A stretch of DNA of 56,012 nt, from assembly GCA_947631965.1 (NCBI GenBank), contig CANRNL010000017.1, positions 1-56,012 of the forward strand, read 5' to 3'. The notes under the pieces are model-generated. The model made no database searches. It was not told where the DNA came from and saw only the letters and a program-made list of their open reading frames with translations. This DNA is from an uncultured Clostridia bacterium. Its GTDB lineage: Bacteria > Bacillota > Clostridia > Monoglobales > Monoglobaceae. The translations under genes were made by a program, and so were the position numbers. Numbering within the stretch: the stretch's first letter is position 1; the number at the start of each line of letters is the position of its first letter. Below, piece by piece: positions 18,801 to 27,232 of the stretch.

Positions 18801-20171
18801 ATGGAAAGACTTAAAAGAAAAGAAGCTTCGGGGCTTACCGAAAAAGTTTTGCAGTTTGGAGAAGGTAACTTTTTGCGCGGCTTTGTTGACTGGATGATTG
18901 ACAAGCTCAACAAGGAGGCGGGCTGGAACGGCGGCGTTGCGGTCGTTCAGCCGCTGCCGACAGGCCTTATCCCTATGCTCAACGAGCAGGACGGATTGTA
19001 CAGCCTCTATCTGCGCGGACTTCTCGACGGCAAAAAGGTTGAGGAAACCTCGGTAATCGAGTGTATTACCAGAGGAATAGACCCTTATAAAAACACCGAC
19101 GAGTATCTCGCGTGTGCGAAAAACCCCGACCTTAGATTTATTATTTCAAATACCACCGAGGCGGGTATCGAGTACAAAAAGGGTCAGGACCCGAACGACT
19201 TTGCTTCGCTTACGTTCCCCGCAAGACTTACTCTGCTTATGAAGGAGAGATTTGATTCTGGACTGCGCGGCTTTATTCTTATTCCCTGTGAGCTTATCGA
19301 CAAGAACGGCGATAACCTCAAGGCTTGCATTTTGAAGTATGCGGCCGACTGGGGCTACGGCGACAAGTTTGCCGAGTGGGTTGAAAAGGAAAACCACTTC
19401 ACCAACACGCTCGTTGACAGAATAGTAACGGGTTATCCGCGCGACAACGCGGCTGAGATGGAAAAGGAGTTCGGCTATCTCGACAATCTGATTGACACCG
19501 CCGAGATTTTCCACCTTTGGGTAATCGAGGGCGATAAGTCTCTTGCCGACGAAATTCCGTTCCACAAGATAGGTCTTAACGTGCTTTGGACGGACGACGT
19601 AACTCCGTATAAAAAGAGAAAGGTTCGCATATTGAACGGCGCGCACACAATGATGGTGCTTGCGGCTCGTCTGGCGGGACTTTCCATTGTTCGCGAGGCT
19701 ATGGAGGATGAGCTGGTATTCTCGTTTATGAAGAAAGGTATATTCGAGGAGATAATACCCACTCTCGACCTGCCCAAGGAGGAGCTTGTTCAGTTTGCGA
19801 ACGACGTAATAGAGAGATTTAAGAACCCGTTTATCGCTCACAGACTTCTGGACATCGCGCTCAACTCGGTTTCCAAGTTCCAGGTTCGCGTTCTTCCGTC
19901 CATACAGGAGTATATAAAGACGACGGGCAAGGAGCCCGCGGCTCTCGTGTTCTCCCTCGCCGCGCTCATCGCGTTCTATCGCACCGATGAGGCTCGTGAC
20001 AGCGAGGAGGTAACCAAGTTTATGAAGACCGCTTCGGTTGACGATATTCTCTCAAAGACCGATTATTGGGGCGAGGACCTCTCCTACCTCGGCGACAGCG
20101 TAAAGGCCGGTCTTAAGGCTATCGACGAAAAGGGTATCAGAGCGGCTATGCAGGATATAGTTAACGCATAA
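18801..20171 (+). CDS. uxaB: Tagaturonate reductase (altronate oxidoreductase)
   Basis: Reduces D-tagaturonate to D-altronate with NADH, the second step of the isomerase pathway for galacturonate. The 456-residue protein belongs to the polyol-specific long-chain dehydrogenase family. Its N-terminal Rossmann region opens with KVLQFGEGNFLRGFVDWMID, and the conserved KRKVRILNGAHTMM segment carries the family's active-site Lys and His. AGGAGG lies just upstream of the ATG. It is followed within 20 bases by altronate dehydratase, so the two successive pathway enzymes are cotranscribed. Uronate isomerase (uxaC), which makes the substrate, is not in the window. Confidence 0.95.
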   Translation: MERLKRKEASGLTEKVLQFGEGNFLRGFVDWMIDKLNKEAGWNGGVAVVQPLPTGLIPMLNEQDGLYSLYLRGLLDGKKVEETSVIECITRGIDPYKNTDEYLACAKNPDLRFIISNTTEAGIEYKKGQDPNDFASLTFPARLTLLMKERFDSGLRGFILIPCELIDKNGDNLKACILKYAADWGYGDKFAEWVEKENHFTNTLVDRIVTGYPRDNAAEMEKEFGYLDNLIDTAEIFHLWVIEGDKSLADEIPFHKIGLNVLWTDDVTPYKKRKVRILNGAHTMMVLAARLAGLSIVREAMEDELVFSFMKKGIFEEIIPTLDLPKEELVQFANDVIERFKNPFIAHRLLDIALNSVSKFQVRVLPSIQEYIKTTGKEPAALVFSLAALIAFYRTDEARDSEEVTKFMKTASVDDILSKTDYWGEDLSYLGDSVKAGLKAIDEKGIRAAMQDIVNA

Positions 20172-20190
20172 CGCGTCGGGAGGACTTGAT

Positions 20191-21606
20191 ATGAAAACAC
20201 ATAAAATACATGAGCGCGACAACGTCGCCGTATGTCTTGACGGCGAGCTTCGCGGTCATAAAATTGCTCTCCGCGATATTAAGGCGGGCGAGGACATAAT
20301 AAAGTATGGCTATCCGATAGGTCACGCGTTGGTCGATATAAAAGAGGGGGAGCATATCCACACCCACAATATAAAAACCAACCTCGGTGACAACCTCGAA
20401 TATACATATGAGCCGAAACGCACGCCGGTACCCAAGGCGAACGACAAAAGGACGTTTGACGGATATGTGCGCGAGGACGGTTCGGTCGGCATAAGAAACG
20501 AGATTTGGATAGTTAATACCGTCGGCTGTATCAATAAAACTTCGGAGCTTCTGGCTCGCCGCGCGAACGAAAAGTTTGCGGGCAGAGTGGACGGCATATA
20601 TAACTTCGTGCATCCGTTCGGCTGCTCTCAGCTTGGCGACGACCATCAGACAACACAGAAGATTCTTAAAGGTCTTGTTAACCATCCGAACGCGGCAGGC
20701 GTGCTGGTTCTGGGTCTCGGCTGTGAGAACAACAACATTCCCGAATTTCAAAAGGTTTTGGGCGAGACTAATCCCAAACGCGTAAAATTTATGAGCGCGC
20801 AGGAATATGATGATGAGATTGAGCAGGGCTTAAAGCTCATCGGGGAGCTTGTAGAGTACGCCGAGGGCTTTAAAAGACAGCCCTGCGACCTCTCAAAGCT
20901 CGTTGTGGGTCTGAAGTGCGGCGGCAGCGACGGATTTTCGGGTCTTACCGCGAACCCGCTTGTCGGCAGCTTTTCGGACTTGCTAATATCTCACGGCGGA
21001 AGCACGATTTTGACCGAGGTTCCGGAAATGTTCGGTGCGGAAACGATTCTTATGAATCGTGCCGAGAACGAGGAAGTTTTCGGAAAGACCGTCGAGCTTA
21101 TAAATAACTTTAAGGATTATTTCCGCCGCCACAATCAGGTGGTTTACGAGAACCCGTCGCCCGGCAACAAAAAGGGCGGTATAACCACGCTGGAGGATAA
21201 GTCGCTCGGCTGCGTTCAAAAGGGCGGCACCGCGGATGTGGTTGATGTAATTCAAATCGGCGAACACGTTAAGAAGCAGGGCTTGAACCTGCTGACGGGT
21301 CCCGGCAACGACATTGTGGCTGTGACGAATTTGACCGCTTCGGGCTGTCATTTGATTTTGTTCACAACGGGTCGCGGAACGCCTGTCGGCGCTCCCGTTC
21401 CGACCGTCAAGATTGCCACCAATTCGGACCTGGCAAAGCGCAAGCCGCACTGGATTGACTTTAACGCGGGTACGATTATAGAAGGCGAGGAGCTTCGCGA
21501 TAAGCTGTTTGAGTATGTGCTTTCGGTCGCTTCGGGCGAGCGCACAAACAACGAGAAGAACGGCTACCGTGAAATTTCTATTTTCAAGGACGGCGTAGTT
21601 CTGTAA
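20191..21606 (+). CDS. uxaA: Altronate dehydratase
   Basis: Dehydrates D-altronate to 2-keto-3-deoxy-D-gluconate in a metal-dependent reaction. The 471-residue protein has the N-terminal SAF domain (about 1-80) fused to the UxaA catalytic domain. Conserved stretches include KCGGSDGFSGLTANPLVG, TGPGND and SGCHLILFTTGRGTPVG; the Cys-containing motifs fit the iron-dependent family. GGGAGG sits eight bases before the ATG. It is the last gene of the pectin locus and is followed by a long terminator. The product would need KDG kinase and aldolase, which must be encoded elsewhere. Confidence 0.95.
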   Translation: MKTHKIHERDNVAVCLDGELRGHKIALRDIKAGEDIIKYGYPIGHALVDIKEGEHIHTHNIKTNLGDNLEYTYEPKRTPVPKANDKRTFDGYVREDGSVGIRNEIWIVNTVGCINKTSELLARRANEKFAGRVDGIYNFVHPFGCSQLGDDHQTTQKILKGLVNHPNAAGVLVLGLGCENNNIPEFQKVLGETNPKRVKFMSAQEYDDEIEQGLKLIGELVEYAEGFKRQPCDLSKLVVGLKCGGSDGFSGLTANPLVGSFSDLLISHGGSTILTEVPEMFGAETILMNRAENEEVFGKTVELINNFKDYFRRHNQVVYENPSPGNKKGGITTLEDKSLGCVQKGGTADVVDVIQIGEHVKKQGLNLLTGPGNDIVAVTNLTASGCHLILFTTGRGTPVGAPVPTVKIATNSDLAKRKPHWIDFNAGTIIEGEELRDKLFEYVLSVASGERTNNEKNGYREISIFKDGVVL

Positions 21607-21614
21607 TTAAATGA

Positions 21615-21651
21615 AAAATTTTGGCAGGAGCAATTCTCCTGCCAAAATTTT
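21615..21651 (+). terminator. Terminator closing the pectin locus
   Basis: A perfect 16-bp stem, AAAATTTTGGCAGGAG with CTCCTGCCAAAATTTT, around a five-base CAATT loop. The A/T-rich outer arms let it work in either direction. Confidence 0.85.
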
Positions 21652-21679
21652 GGGTACGCATATTTTTGTGTGAGAGTTA

Positions 21680-23311
21680 TTGGAAAGGAAGATAGTTCTG
21701 GAGAGTAATACGCTTTACATTGCGCTTGTGCTTGTGGCGTTAATGATAGTATGCTGTATAGTGTCGTATAAGATGTCGGGCAAGCTGGGAATACCCGCGC
21801 TTTTGCTTTTCATCATTGTTGGGATGCTGTTCGGCTCTGAGGGAATTTTTAAAATTCAGTTTGGGGATTATGAGTTTGCGGAGGATATATGTAAGGTCGC
21901 TCTGCTGTTTATAATGTTCTACGGCGGCTTCGGCACAAACTGGGCGCACGCAAAACCCGTGTTCGCAAAGGCGATAACAATGTCTACCCTCGGCGTGGTT
22001 CTGACTACCGCGGCGGTGGGTTTGTTTTGCCGGTTTGTGCTGAAAATAGGTCTTGTCGAGAGCTTTTTGCTTGGCTCGGTGATTTCTTCGACCGATGCGG
22101 CGTCGGTGTTTTCGATTTTGCGTTCAAAACGCCTCAATCTCAAACACGGTCTTGCGTCGCTTTTGGAGGTCGAGAGCGGAAGCAACGACCCGTTTTCGTA
22201 TATGCTTACCATTATATTTCTCGAAATTATGTCGGCAAGCGGTCAGACCGAACCCATATGGCGGATGGTCATAGAGGAAATTTTTCTGGGCGCGCTCGGC
22301 GGATTTTTAATTGCCTTTTTGGGCAGATATTTGCTGAGACGGCTCAGAATCAAAAACGCGGGAATGAATATGATTTTTATCGCGGCGCTTGCCGTTTTGT
22401 CGTTTGCCCTGCCGATGCTGGTTGGCGGAAACGGCTTCCTCAGCGTTTATATAGCGGGAATGATGCTCGGCAACAGCCGAATAAAATATAAGGCGGAGCT
22501 GGTGCATTTCTTTGACGGCGTTACTTGCTTTATGCAGATTATAGTGTTCTTCCTGCTCGGACTTTTGTCAATGCCGTCCAATATATGGCAGGTGGCTGTA
22601 CCGTCGGCTTTGATTGCCCTGTTTTTAACATTTATTGCGCGTCCAATTTCCACACTATTGCTTATGTCGCCGTTTCGTATGCCTATAAAGCAACAGGCGC
22701 TGGTGGCGTGGTCGGGACTGCGCGGCGCGGCTTCGGTGCTTTTTGCAATCATAGTTATGGTCAGCGGAGTTAAAACGCAGAACAATTTTTATCATATAGT
22801 ATTGCTTATTTCGATGCTGTCGGTTATGTTTCAGGGTTCGCTGTTGCCGGTGGTTGCGCGGAAGCTCAATCTTGTGGATGATGACGAAAGCGTAATGAAA
22901 ACCTTCAACGATTATCAGGACGAGGAAGGCGTCAGCTTTGTCGAAATGAAGATATGGGATAAGAGCGCATGGGCGGGCAAGTCGCTCGAACAGATAAGAA
23001 TACCTCGTGACAGGCTTGTTGTGCTTGTAAAACGCGGAGACGAAAATATTGTACCGGACGGAAGCACCGTGATAAAGGTGGGCGACGTTCTGGTGTTCGC
23101 TTGTATGGCTTACCGCGCCGAGGACGACGTGGGGCTTACCGAGGTGGAAATTACGGGAGGACATAAATGGAGAAATAAGACCGTGAGCGAGCTTGATTTG
23201 CCGCGCGGGGCTCTTGTTGTGATGATAAAGCGCGACACGGGCGCGGTTATTGCGGGCGGCAGTACGGTTATAAAAAAGGACGACACATTGGTGCTGAGTA
23301 TGCCAAAATAA
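21680..23311 (+). CDS. Potassium/proton antiporter, CPA1 family with C-terminal RCK_C domains
   Basis: Membrane exchanger of the NhaP2/CvrA type, 543 residues. About the first 390 residues carry some 12-13 membrane segments, with the family motif GSVISSTDAASVFSILR holding the transport Asp. The cytosolic tail has two RCK_C (TrkA_C) domains (about 420-480 and 490-543), each with an I-P-R/L-P-R-G strand pattern, which usually sense nucleotides and gate transport. The likely role is K+ and pH homeostasis. The start is uncertain: TTG at 21680 has a poor binding site, whereas AGGAAG at 21686 is well placed for an in-frame CTG at 21698 (giving ESNTLYIALVL). The gene ends directly against a repeat element. 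Confidence 0.88.
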   Translation: MERKIVLESNTLYIALVLVALMIVCCIVSYKMSGKLGIPALLLFIIVGMLFGSEGIFKIQFGDYEFAEDICKVALLFIMFYGGFGTNWAHAKPVFAKAITMSTLGVVLTTAAVGLFCRFVLKIGLVESFLLGSVISSTDAASVFSILRSKRLNLKHGLASLLEVESGSNDPFSYMLTIIFLEIMSASGQTEPIWRMVIEEIFLGALGGFLIAFLGRYLLRRLRIKNAGMNMIFIAALAVLSFALPMLVGGNGFLSVYIAGMMLGNSRIKYKAELVHFFDGVTCFMQIIVFFLLGLLSMPSNIWQVAVPSALIALFLTFIARPISTLLLMSPFRMPIKQQALVAWSGLRGAASVLFAIIVMVSGVKTQNNFYHIVLLISMLSVMFQGSLLPVVARKLNLVDDDESVMKTFNDYQDEEGVSFVEMKIWDKSAWAGKSLEQIRIPRDRLVVLVKRGDENIVPDGSTVIKVGDVLVFACMAYRAEDDVGLTEVEITGGHKWRNKTVSELDLPRGALVVMIKRDTGAVIAGGSTVIKKDDTLVLSMPK

Positions 23312-23555
23312 AATAAATATTTTTATGTACTTTTCTTAATGCTAAGAAAAGTACGAAAAGAAGCATTTAGGGGCTATGCCCCTAAAAACCCCGCCGCGCA
23401 TAAGACTGTTGTCTAAAATGCGCGGCTAAAACCCAAGGACGGTAAGGTTGTTTCCTTACTTTACCGTTTTTAAATTAAGTTTTCGTATGATTGCATCCAC
23501 GACGGGCGGTTATATACTTTTCTTGCTAGCAAGAAAAGTATATAAAAATAAATAA
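23312..23555. repeat. Structured intergenic repeat, copy A (short form)
   Basis: Starts at the antiporter stop codon. Its ends are near-inverted copies of TATTTTTATRTACTTTTCTT, each nested in its own palindrome (GTACTTTTCTTA...TAAGAAAAGTAC at 23327-23354; a perfect dyad around GCTAGC at 23511-23540). The core has three hairpins in a row: AGGGGC/GCCCCT, CCGCGCAT...ATGCGCGG, and ACGGTAAGG...TTTACCGT. The core recurs in copy B (29578-29943) and, inverted, in copy C (about 30925-31432). Copy A lacks a segment of about 110 bases present in B and C. No ORF in it is conserved. Confidence 0.8.
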
Positions 23556-23562
23556 TTTTGCC

Positions 23563-23587
23563 CCGCGCAACTGCGCGGTTATTTTTT
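23563..23587 (+). terminator. Short terminator hairpin before the first BspA-like gene
   Basis: Stem CCGCGC/GCGCGG with AACT loop followed by TTATTTTTT. A terminator ending in GCGCGG-plus-T-run sits at the same distance before the second BspA-like gene's promoter. Confidence 0.5.
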
Positions 23588-23590
23588 GTG

Positions 23591-23618
23591 TTGATTTTTC
23601 TCAATAGTGTGGTATAAT
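23591..23618 (+). promoter_or_regulatory. Promoter of the first BspA-like gene
   Basis: TTGATT (23591-23596), 16 bases, TATAAT (23613-23618). The promoter of the second BspA-like gene (38471-38498) has the same TTGATTTTTCT start, the same 16-base spacing and a TGTGGTAWAAT -10 region. Here about 300 extra bases separate the promoter from the start codon. Confidence 0.65.
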
Positions 23619-23815
23619 AACATTACCACATTTTTTATTATTATATAATTTAATAACGCTATATTGGCTTTGAACTTCACAACTTTAAACCTGTTGTGTG
23701 AAAGTTTGTGTTTTGTTAAAAACGCAGGCTGAAATTTTATAGAGATACTTTTGCACACAAGGTTTTTGGTTGAGCAGCGTTTCTTTATATAATAATAAAA
23801 ATGTGTGGTAACATT
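23619..23815. mobile_element. MITE-like insertion in the leader of the first BspA-like gene
   Basis: About 197 bases flanked by imperfect inverted repeats of about 28 bases. The left end reads ATTACCACATTTTTTATTAT then TATAA (from 23622). The right end, read on the other strand, is GTTACCACACATTTTTATTA then TTATATAA (to 23815). Internal arms TTCACAAC...GTTGTGTGAA make further structure. The sister gene at 38533 has no such segment between promoter and leader. No transposase and no clear target duplication are visible. Confidence 0.55.
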
Positions 23816-23951
23816 GAATCTAAGCTGCGTTTTTGGTGCGTGGCGTAGATTTATGCCACGCATTTATTGTTTGCGTGAGTTTTTCGGAAAGGAGACGCGG
23901 CACGCAAACCGTAATTTGCGTAAAAGATTTACAAAAGAAGGGACAGAATTT

Positions 23952-25562
23952 ATGAAAAAACGAATTTTAAGCTTAACTTTGGCACTCGCAATGATAATGG
24001 CATTTGTGCCGAATATGATTTACGCAGAAGAATTACGATATGGCGATTTGACATATCATAAATATGATGACCATATCGAAATAACCCATTGCGACACAAA
24101 AGCAGTATCCGTCGATATTCCCGCCGAGATAGACGGCTTGCCGGTGACAAGTATTGGCAATAGTGCGTTTTCGTGGCGTGGATATTTAACGAGCGTCACT
24201 ATACCAAACAGCGTCACAAGCATCGGCGATAGTGCGTTTGAGAGTTGCCACAGCTTGACAAGCGTTACAATAGGAACCGGCGTAACAAGCATTGGCAATT
24301 GGGCGTTTTATGGTACAGCATATTATAATGATGGGTCAAATTGGCAAAACGGAGTGCTATATATAGACAACTGTTTGATAAAAGCAAATAACGATGAACT
24401 TTATTCAAATTATACAATAAACAGCGGCACAAGAGTTATTGCGTATTGTGCGTTTCGGGGTTGTGACAACTTAACAAGCGTCACAATACCAAGCAGCGTC
24501 ACAAGCATCTGCGATGAGGCGTTTGAGGATTGTACCGGCTTAACAAGCGTCACAATACCGGATAGCGTTACAAGCATTGGCGGGCGTGCGTTTGCCGACT
24601 GCACCGGTTTAACAAACGTCACAATACCGGATAGCATCACAATCATTGACGGGGGTGTGTTTGCCGGTTGCACCGGCTTAACAAACGTCACAATACCGGA
24701 TAGCGTTACAAGCATTGGCTATGAGGCGTTTTATGGCTGCGAAAGCTTAACGAATGTCACAATACCGGGCAGCGTAACAAGCATTGGCTCTTGGCCGTTT
24801 TCGTGTTGCGGAAGTTTAAATATAACGGTTGACGAAAACAATCCAAACTATAGTGATATAGACGGAGTTTTGGTTAATAAAGACAAAACCGAAATAATCG
24901 TGTATGCCAAAGATAAAATTCAGCCCGAATACTCAATACCAAGCGGCGTCACAAGCATTGGCGAGATTGCGTTTTGGATGTGCAGTAGCTTAACAAGCGT
25001 CACAATACCGGGCAGTGTTACAAGCATTGGCGCTGAAGCGTTTGCACACTGTCGTGGTTTAACAAGTGTAACAATATCAAACGGAGTCACAAGCATTGGC
25101 TGGGATGCGTTTTGGATGTGCAGTAGCTTAACGAGTATCACAATACCAAGCAGTGTTACAAGCATTGGCGTTGAAGCATTTGAGTTCTGCGACAGCTTGA
25201 CAGACGTATATTATACAGGTAGTGAGGAGCAATGGCAAAATATAATTATGGGGTATGGCAACTATTCTCTGACAGGTGCCACTATATATTACAACAGTGA
25301 AAGCTTGCCTAGGATTGAGGTGCCCAAGCCGGTGGTTGAGGGCGGCAGTATAACAATAAGCGCCAAAACAAAAAATATTGAGGACGAGGGTGAGCTGTTT
25401 GCGGTAGGCTACGACGGAAACAAGCTCACGGCTTCGGAAAAACTGCAAGGAGGCGCGGCGACTCTGCCCGCCGAGGACGTGCAAACGATAAAAGTTTTCT
25501 GCTGGGACAGCCTTGACACAATGCGCCCGCTTTGCGAGCCGAAAACAATTACTATAAAATAA
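23952..25562 (+). CDS. Secreted BspA-like leucine-rich-repeat protein (first copy)
   Basis: A 536-residue secreted protein with signal peptide MKKRILSLTLALAMIMAFVP. The body is a ladder of about 23-residue LRR_5 repeats of the form LTSVTIPxSVTSIGxxAFxxC, the Treponema/BspA type that makes surface solenoids often linked to adhesion. Two non-LRR islands interrupt it (SNWQNGVLYIDNCLIKAN at about 145; NPNYSDIDGVLVNKDKTEII at about 305). It closes with a YYTGSEEQWQNI cap and the common C-terminal module (IKVFCWDSLDTMRPL). No SLH or LPXTG anchor is seen. The ATG at 23952 is preferred over upstream in-frame starts because AAGAAGGGA and the encoded signal peptide fit it, and because the same leader precedes the sister gene. 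Confidence 0.88.
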   Translation: MKKRILSLTLALAMIMAFVPNMIYAEELRYGDLTYHKYDDHIEITHCDTKAVSVDIPAEIDGLPVTSIGNSAFSWRGYLTSVTIPNSVTSIGDSAFESCHSLTSVTIGTGVTSIGNWAFYGTAYYNDGSNWQNGVLYIDNCLIKANNDELYSNYTINSGTRVIAYCAFRGCDNLTSVTIPSSVTSICDEAFEDCTGLTSVTIPDSVTSIGGRAFADCTGLTNVTIPDSITIIDGGVFAGCTGLTNVTIPDSVTSIGYEAFYGCESLTNVTIPGSVTSIGSWPFSCCGSLNITVDENNPNYSDIDGVLVNKDKTEIIVYAKDKIQPEYSIPSGVTSIGEIAFWMCSSLTSVTIPGSVTSIGAEAFAHCRGLTSVTISNGVTSIGWDAFWMCSSLTSITIPSSVTSIGVEAFEFCDSLTDVYYTGSEEQWQNIIMGYGNYSLTGATIYYNSESLPRIEVPKPVVEGGSITISAKTKNIEDEGELFAVGYDGNKLTASEKLQGGAATLPAEDVQTIKVFCWDSLDTMRPLCEPKTITIK

Positions 25563-25599
25563 ATATATTGTGGAAATGAAAATTCAAAATAATACAAAG

Positions 25600-25630
25600 A
25601 ACTCGGAGCGGAAATCCGCCCCGAGTTTTT
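25600..25630. terminator. Bidirectional terminator between convergent genes
   Basis: Stem AACTCGGAGCGG with CCGCCCCGAGTT (one mismatch) and AAAT loop, followed by TTT on the + strand. It serves the BspA-like gene and may also stop the convergent small gene. Confidence 0.7.
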
Positions 25631-25638
25631 AGGTGCTT

Positions 25639-25923
25639 TTACGCCACAAAGGAGCTTTTTTCAAAGTCGGCTATTCTCTCGTCCGCCTGTTCGCGAGTGA
25701 GATAGCCGCAAAGGACAAGTAAATCGAGGTTATTTAAAAGCGTTCCCATAACGCTTTCTTTATATTCGTTGTACTTTCCAAATTTCTTTGCGATTTGCCA
25801 CGGCGTCTTTCCGCTTTCAATCAGAACTTCGACCTCGGCTTCCGATAGGTTTATTATTTTTGCAAGACGCGACACAGCGCTGTCCGCGTTTTCCGAGCGA
25901 TAAATACTTTTGTTTTCGTCCAT
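25639..25923 (-). CDS. Small hypothetical protein, helical
   Basis: A 94-residue soluble protein starting MDENKSIYRSENADSAV. It is rich in predicted helix, with a motif VLIESGKTPWQIAKKFGKY in the middle and LTREQADERIADFE near the end. I do not recognise a named family. The ATG at 25923 has GGAGG nine bases upstream, which fits better than the upstream in-frame starts that would add a hydrophobic stretch. It is convergent with the BspA-like gene and divergent from the glucosaminidase. Confidence 0.6.
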   Translation of the reverse strand: MDENKSIYRSENADSAVSRLAKIINLSEAEVEVLIESGKTPWQIAKKFGKYNEYKESVMGTLLNNLDLLVLCGYLTREQADERIADFEKSSFVA

Positions 25924-26068
25924 ATTTCTTCGCCTCCAGATTCTGTAAAATACTTCTTTATATATATATATTAACCAAAATGTGTTAATAAAATATGAAA
26001 TATATATTAAAACAAGCTGAAATTTTTTTATCATTTTTGTTACATATTTACAGAAAAGTTTAAAAAAT

Positions 26069-26097
26069 TTGCATTATTATAAGTTTTGTGGTAAAAT
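26069..26097 (+). promoter_or_regulatory. Promoter of the glucosaminidase gene
   Basis: TTGCAT (26069-26074), 17 bases, TAAAAT (26092-26097). The expected leader of about 90 bases contains the GGC-GAATAAA-GCC motif at 26152-26173, repeated almost exactly at 29346-29367. Confidence 0.5.
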
Positions 26098-26191
26098 AAA
26101 TCCATAATGTTTATTTCATGCCTCCGGTGGGATTAAACCAAAATTTTTTTTAAGGCGAATAAAGCCGATATTTAAGGAAGTGATTTGAGAT

Positions 26192-27184
26192 TTGAATACA
26201 AAGACGGTTTGGAAGAAAATTATGAGGATAATTATTGCGGCGCTTGTCATTGCGGGCTCTGTTGTCAATATAATTGCCGCTGCGTCGAATACGGCGCAGG
26301 GCGGCGTAAAAAATTTGGATATAACGGTTTCAAACTCGGTGATTTCAGTAGACGGTATTCCGACAATGCTGTCGGGCTACAAGATTAGCGGCAGCAACTA
26401 TTGCAAGATACGCGATGTGGCTTCGATTATGAACGGCACTACCGGTGAGTTTGACGTTTCGTATTCGCAAAAATCCGGTACGCTGATAAATGCGGCTACT
26501 CCGTATCGCGGCGAGGTAAACGAGCTGAAAATGCCGAGCGCGGCAAAGAACATAATGCCGTATAATTCTACTGTTACGATAAACAACGAGCAGCGCTTTA
26601 ACTTATTGACATTTTTGATTGACGGCGAGTATTATTACAAGCTGAAGGATATAGCCGATTGCTTGGGTTACGAGCTTGTAACTGAGGATTCCATAGGAGT
26701 GGACATCAGAACCAAAAACAGTATTTGCGCGACCGCTGTTTTGCCGCAGATGGCTCTTACATATAACGTGTTTGCAAGGACCAATCTTTCGGCGGCTCAG
26801 TTTGAAAGAATGGTTTACGGAACAGGTCTTGCGGGACTCGGACCCTGCTTTTACGCGATGGAGCGTGACGCGGGTATAAACGGACTTTTTGCGCTTGCGG
26901 TCGCTTGCGAGGAATCCGGTTCGGGTACGAGCGGACTTGCGCGCGAGGACAACAATTTTTACGGTCTGACCGCGTCGGGCGGCGGCTGGCGCACTTTCCC
27001 GACGAGAAGCGAGGGAATACAGTATTTTAAGACATATATAACTTCGAGCCTGTATGCGGGCAAGAGTATTTACGAAATAGCGCAGACCTACTGCCCCGGC
27101 AACGATACATGGGTCGGAAAGATACAGAAATATATGTTTGACAAATATGCTCTGATTGACCCTTCGGTATCGGAAATGAATTGA
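26192..27184 (+). CDS. Secreted glucosaminidase-type peptidoglycan hydrolase with CuAO-like N-terminal domain
   Basis: A 330-residue exported cell-wall hydrolase. After a signal-like hydrophobic segment (MRIIIAALVIAGSVVNIIAA) comes a copper-amine-oxidase-N-like domain (about 45-165), a beta-rich module often seen on clostridial wall proteins. The C-terminal half (about 195-325) has the glucosaminidase core ALAVACEESGSGTSGLARED followed by NNFYGLTA. The first Glu of the EES segment is the expected catalytic acid, by analogy with GH73 (LESGWG...N-hydrophobic-F/Y-G). It would cleave N-acetylglucosaminyl linkages during wall turnover. The start is either the TTG at 26192 (AAGGAAG upstream) or the in-frame ATG at 26222 (GGAAG upstream); both keep the signal segment. 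Confidence 0.82.
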   Translation: MNTKTVWKKIMRIIIAALVIAGSVVNIIAAASNTAQGGVKNLDITVSNSVISVDGIPTMLSGYKISGSNYCKIRDVASIMNGTTGEFDVSYSQKSGTLINAATPYRGEVNELKMPSAAKNIMPYNSTVTINNEQRFNLLTFLIDGEYYYKLKDIADCLGYELVTEDSIGVDIRTKNSICATAVLPQMALTYNVFARTNLSAAQFERMVYGTGLAGLGPCFYAMERDAGINGLFALAVACEESGSGTSGLAREDNNFYGLTASGGGWRTFPTRSEGIQYFKTYITSSLYAGKSIYEIAQTYCPGNDTWVGKIQKYMFDKYALIDPSVSEMN

Positions 27185-27232
27185 TTTAATTAAAAATTTT
27201 GAAAACGGTAAAATTTTTTTGGGGGAATAAAA

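Noticed and set aside
23805-23951. Upstream in-frame extension of the first BspA-like protein
   Set aside because: It would place 49 residues before a clear signal peptide; the AAGAAGGGA leader at 23952 is shared with the sister gene.
26104-26191. c-di-GMP or c-di-AMP riboswitch upstream of the glucosaminidase gene
   Set aside because: A GGC-GCC arm and CCTCCGG string are present, but the conserved aptamer blocks of either class are missing.
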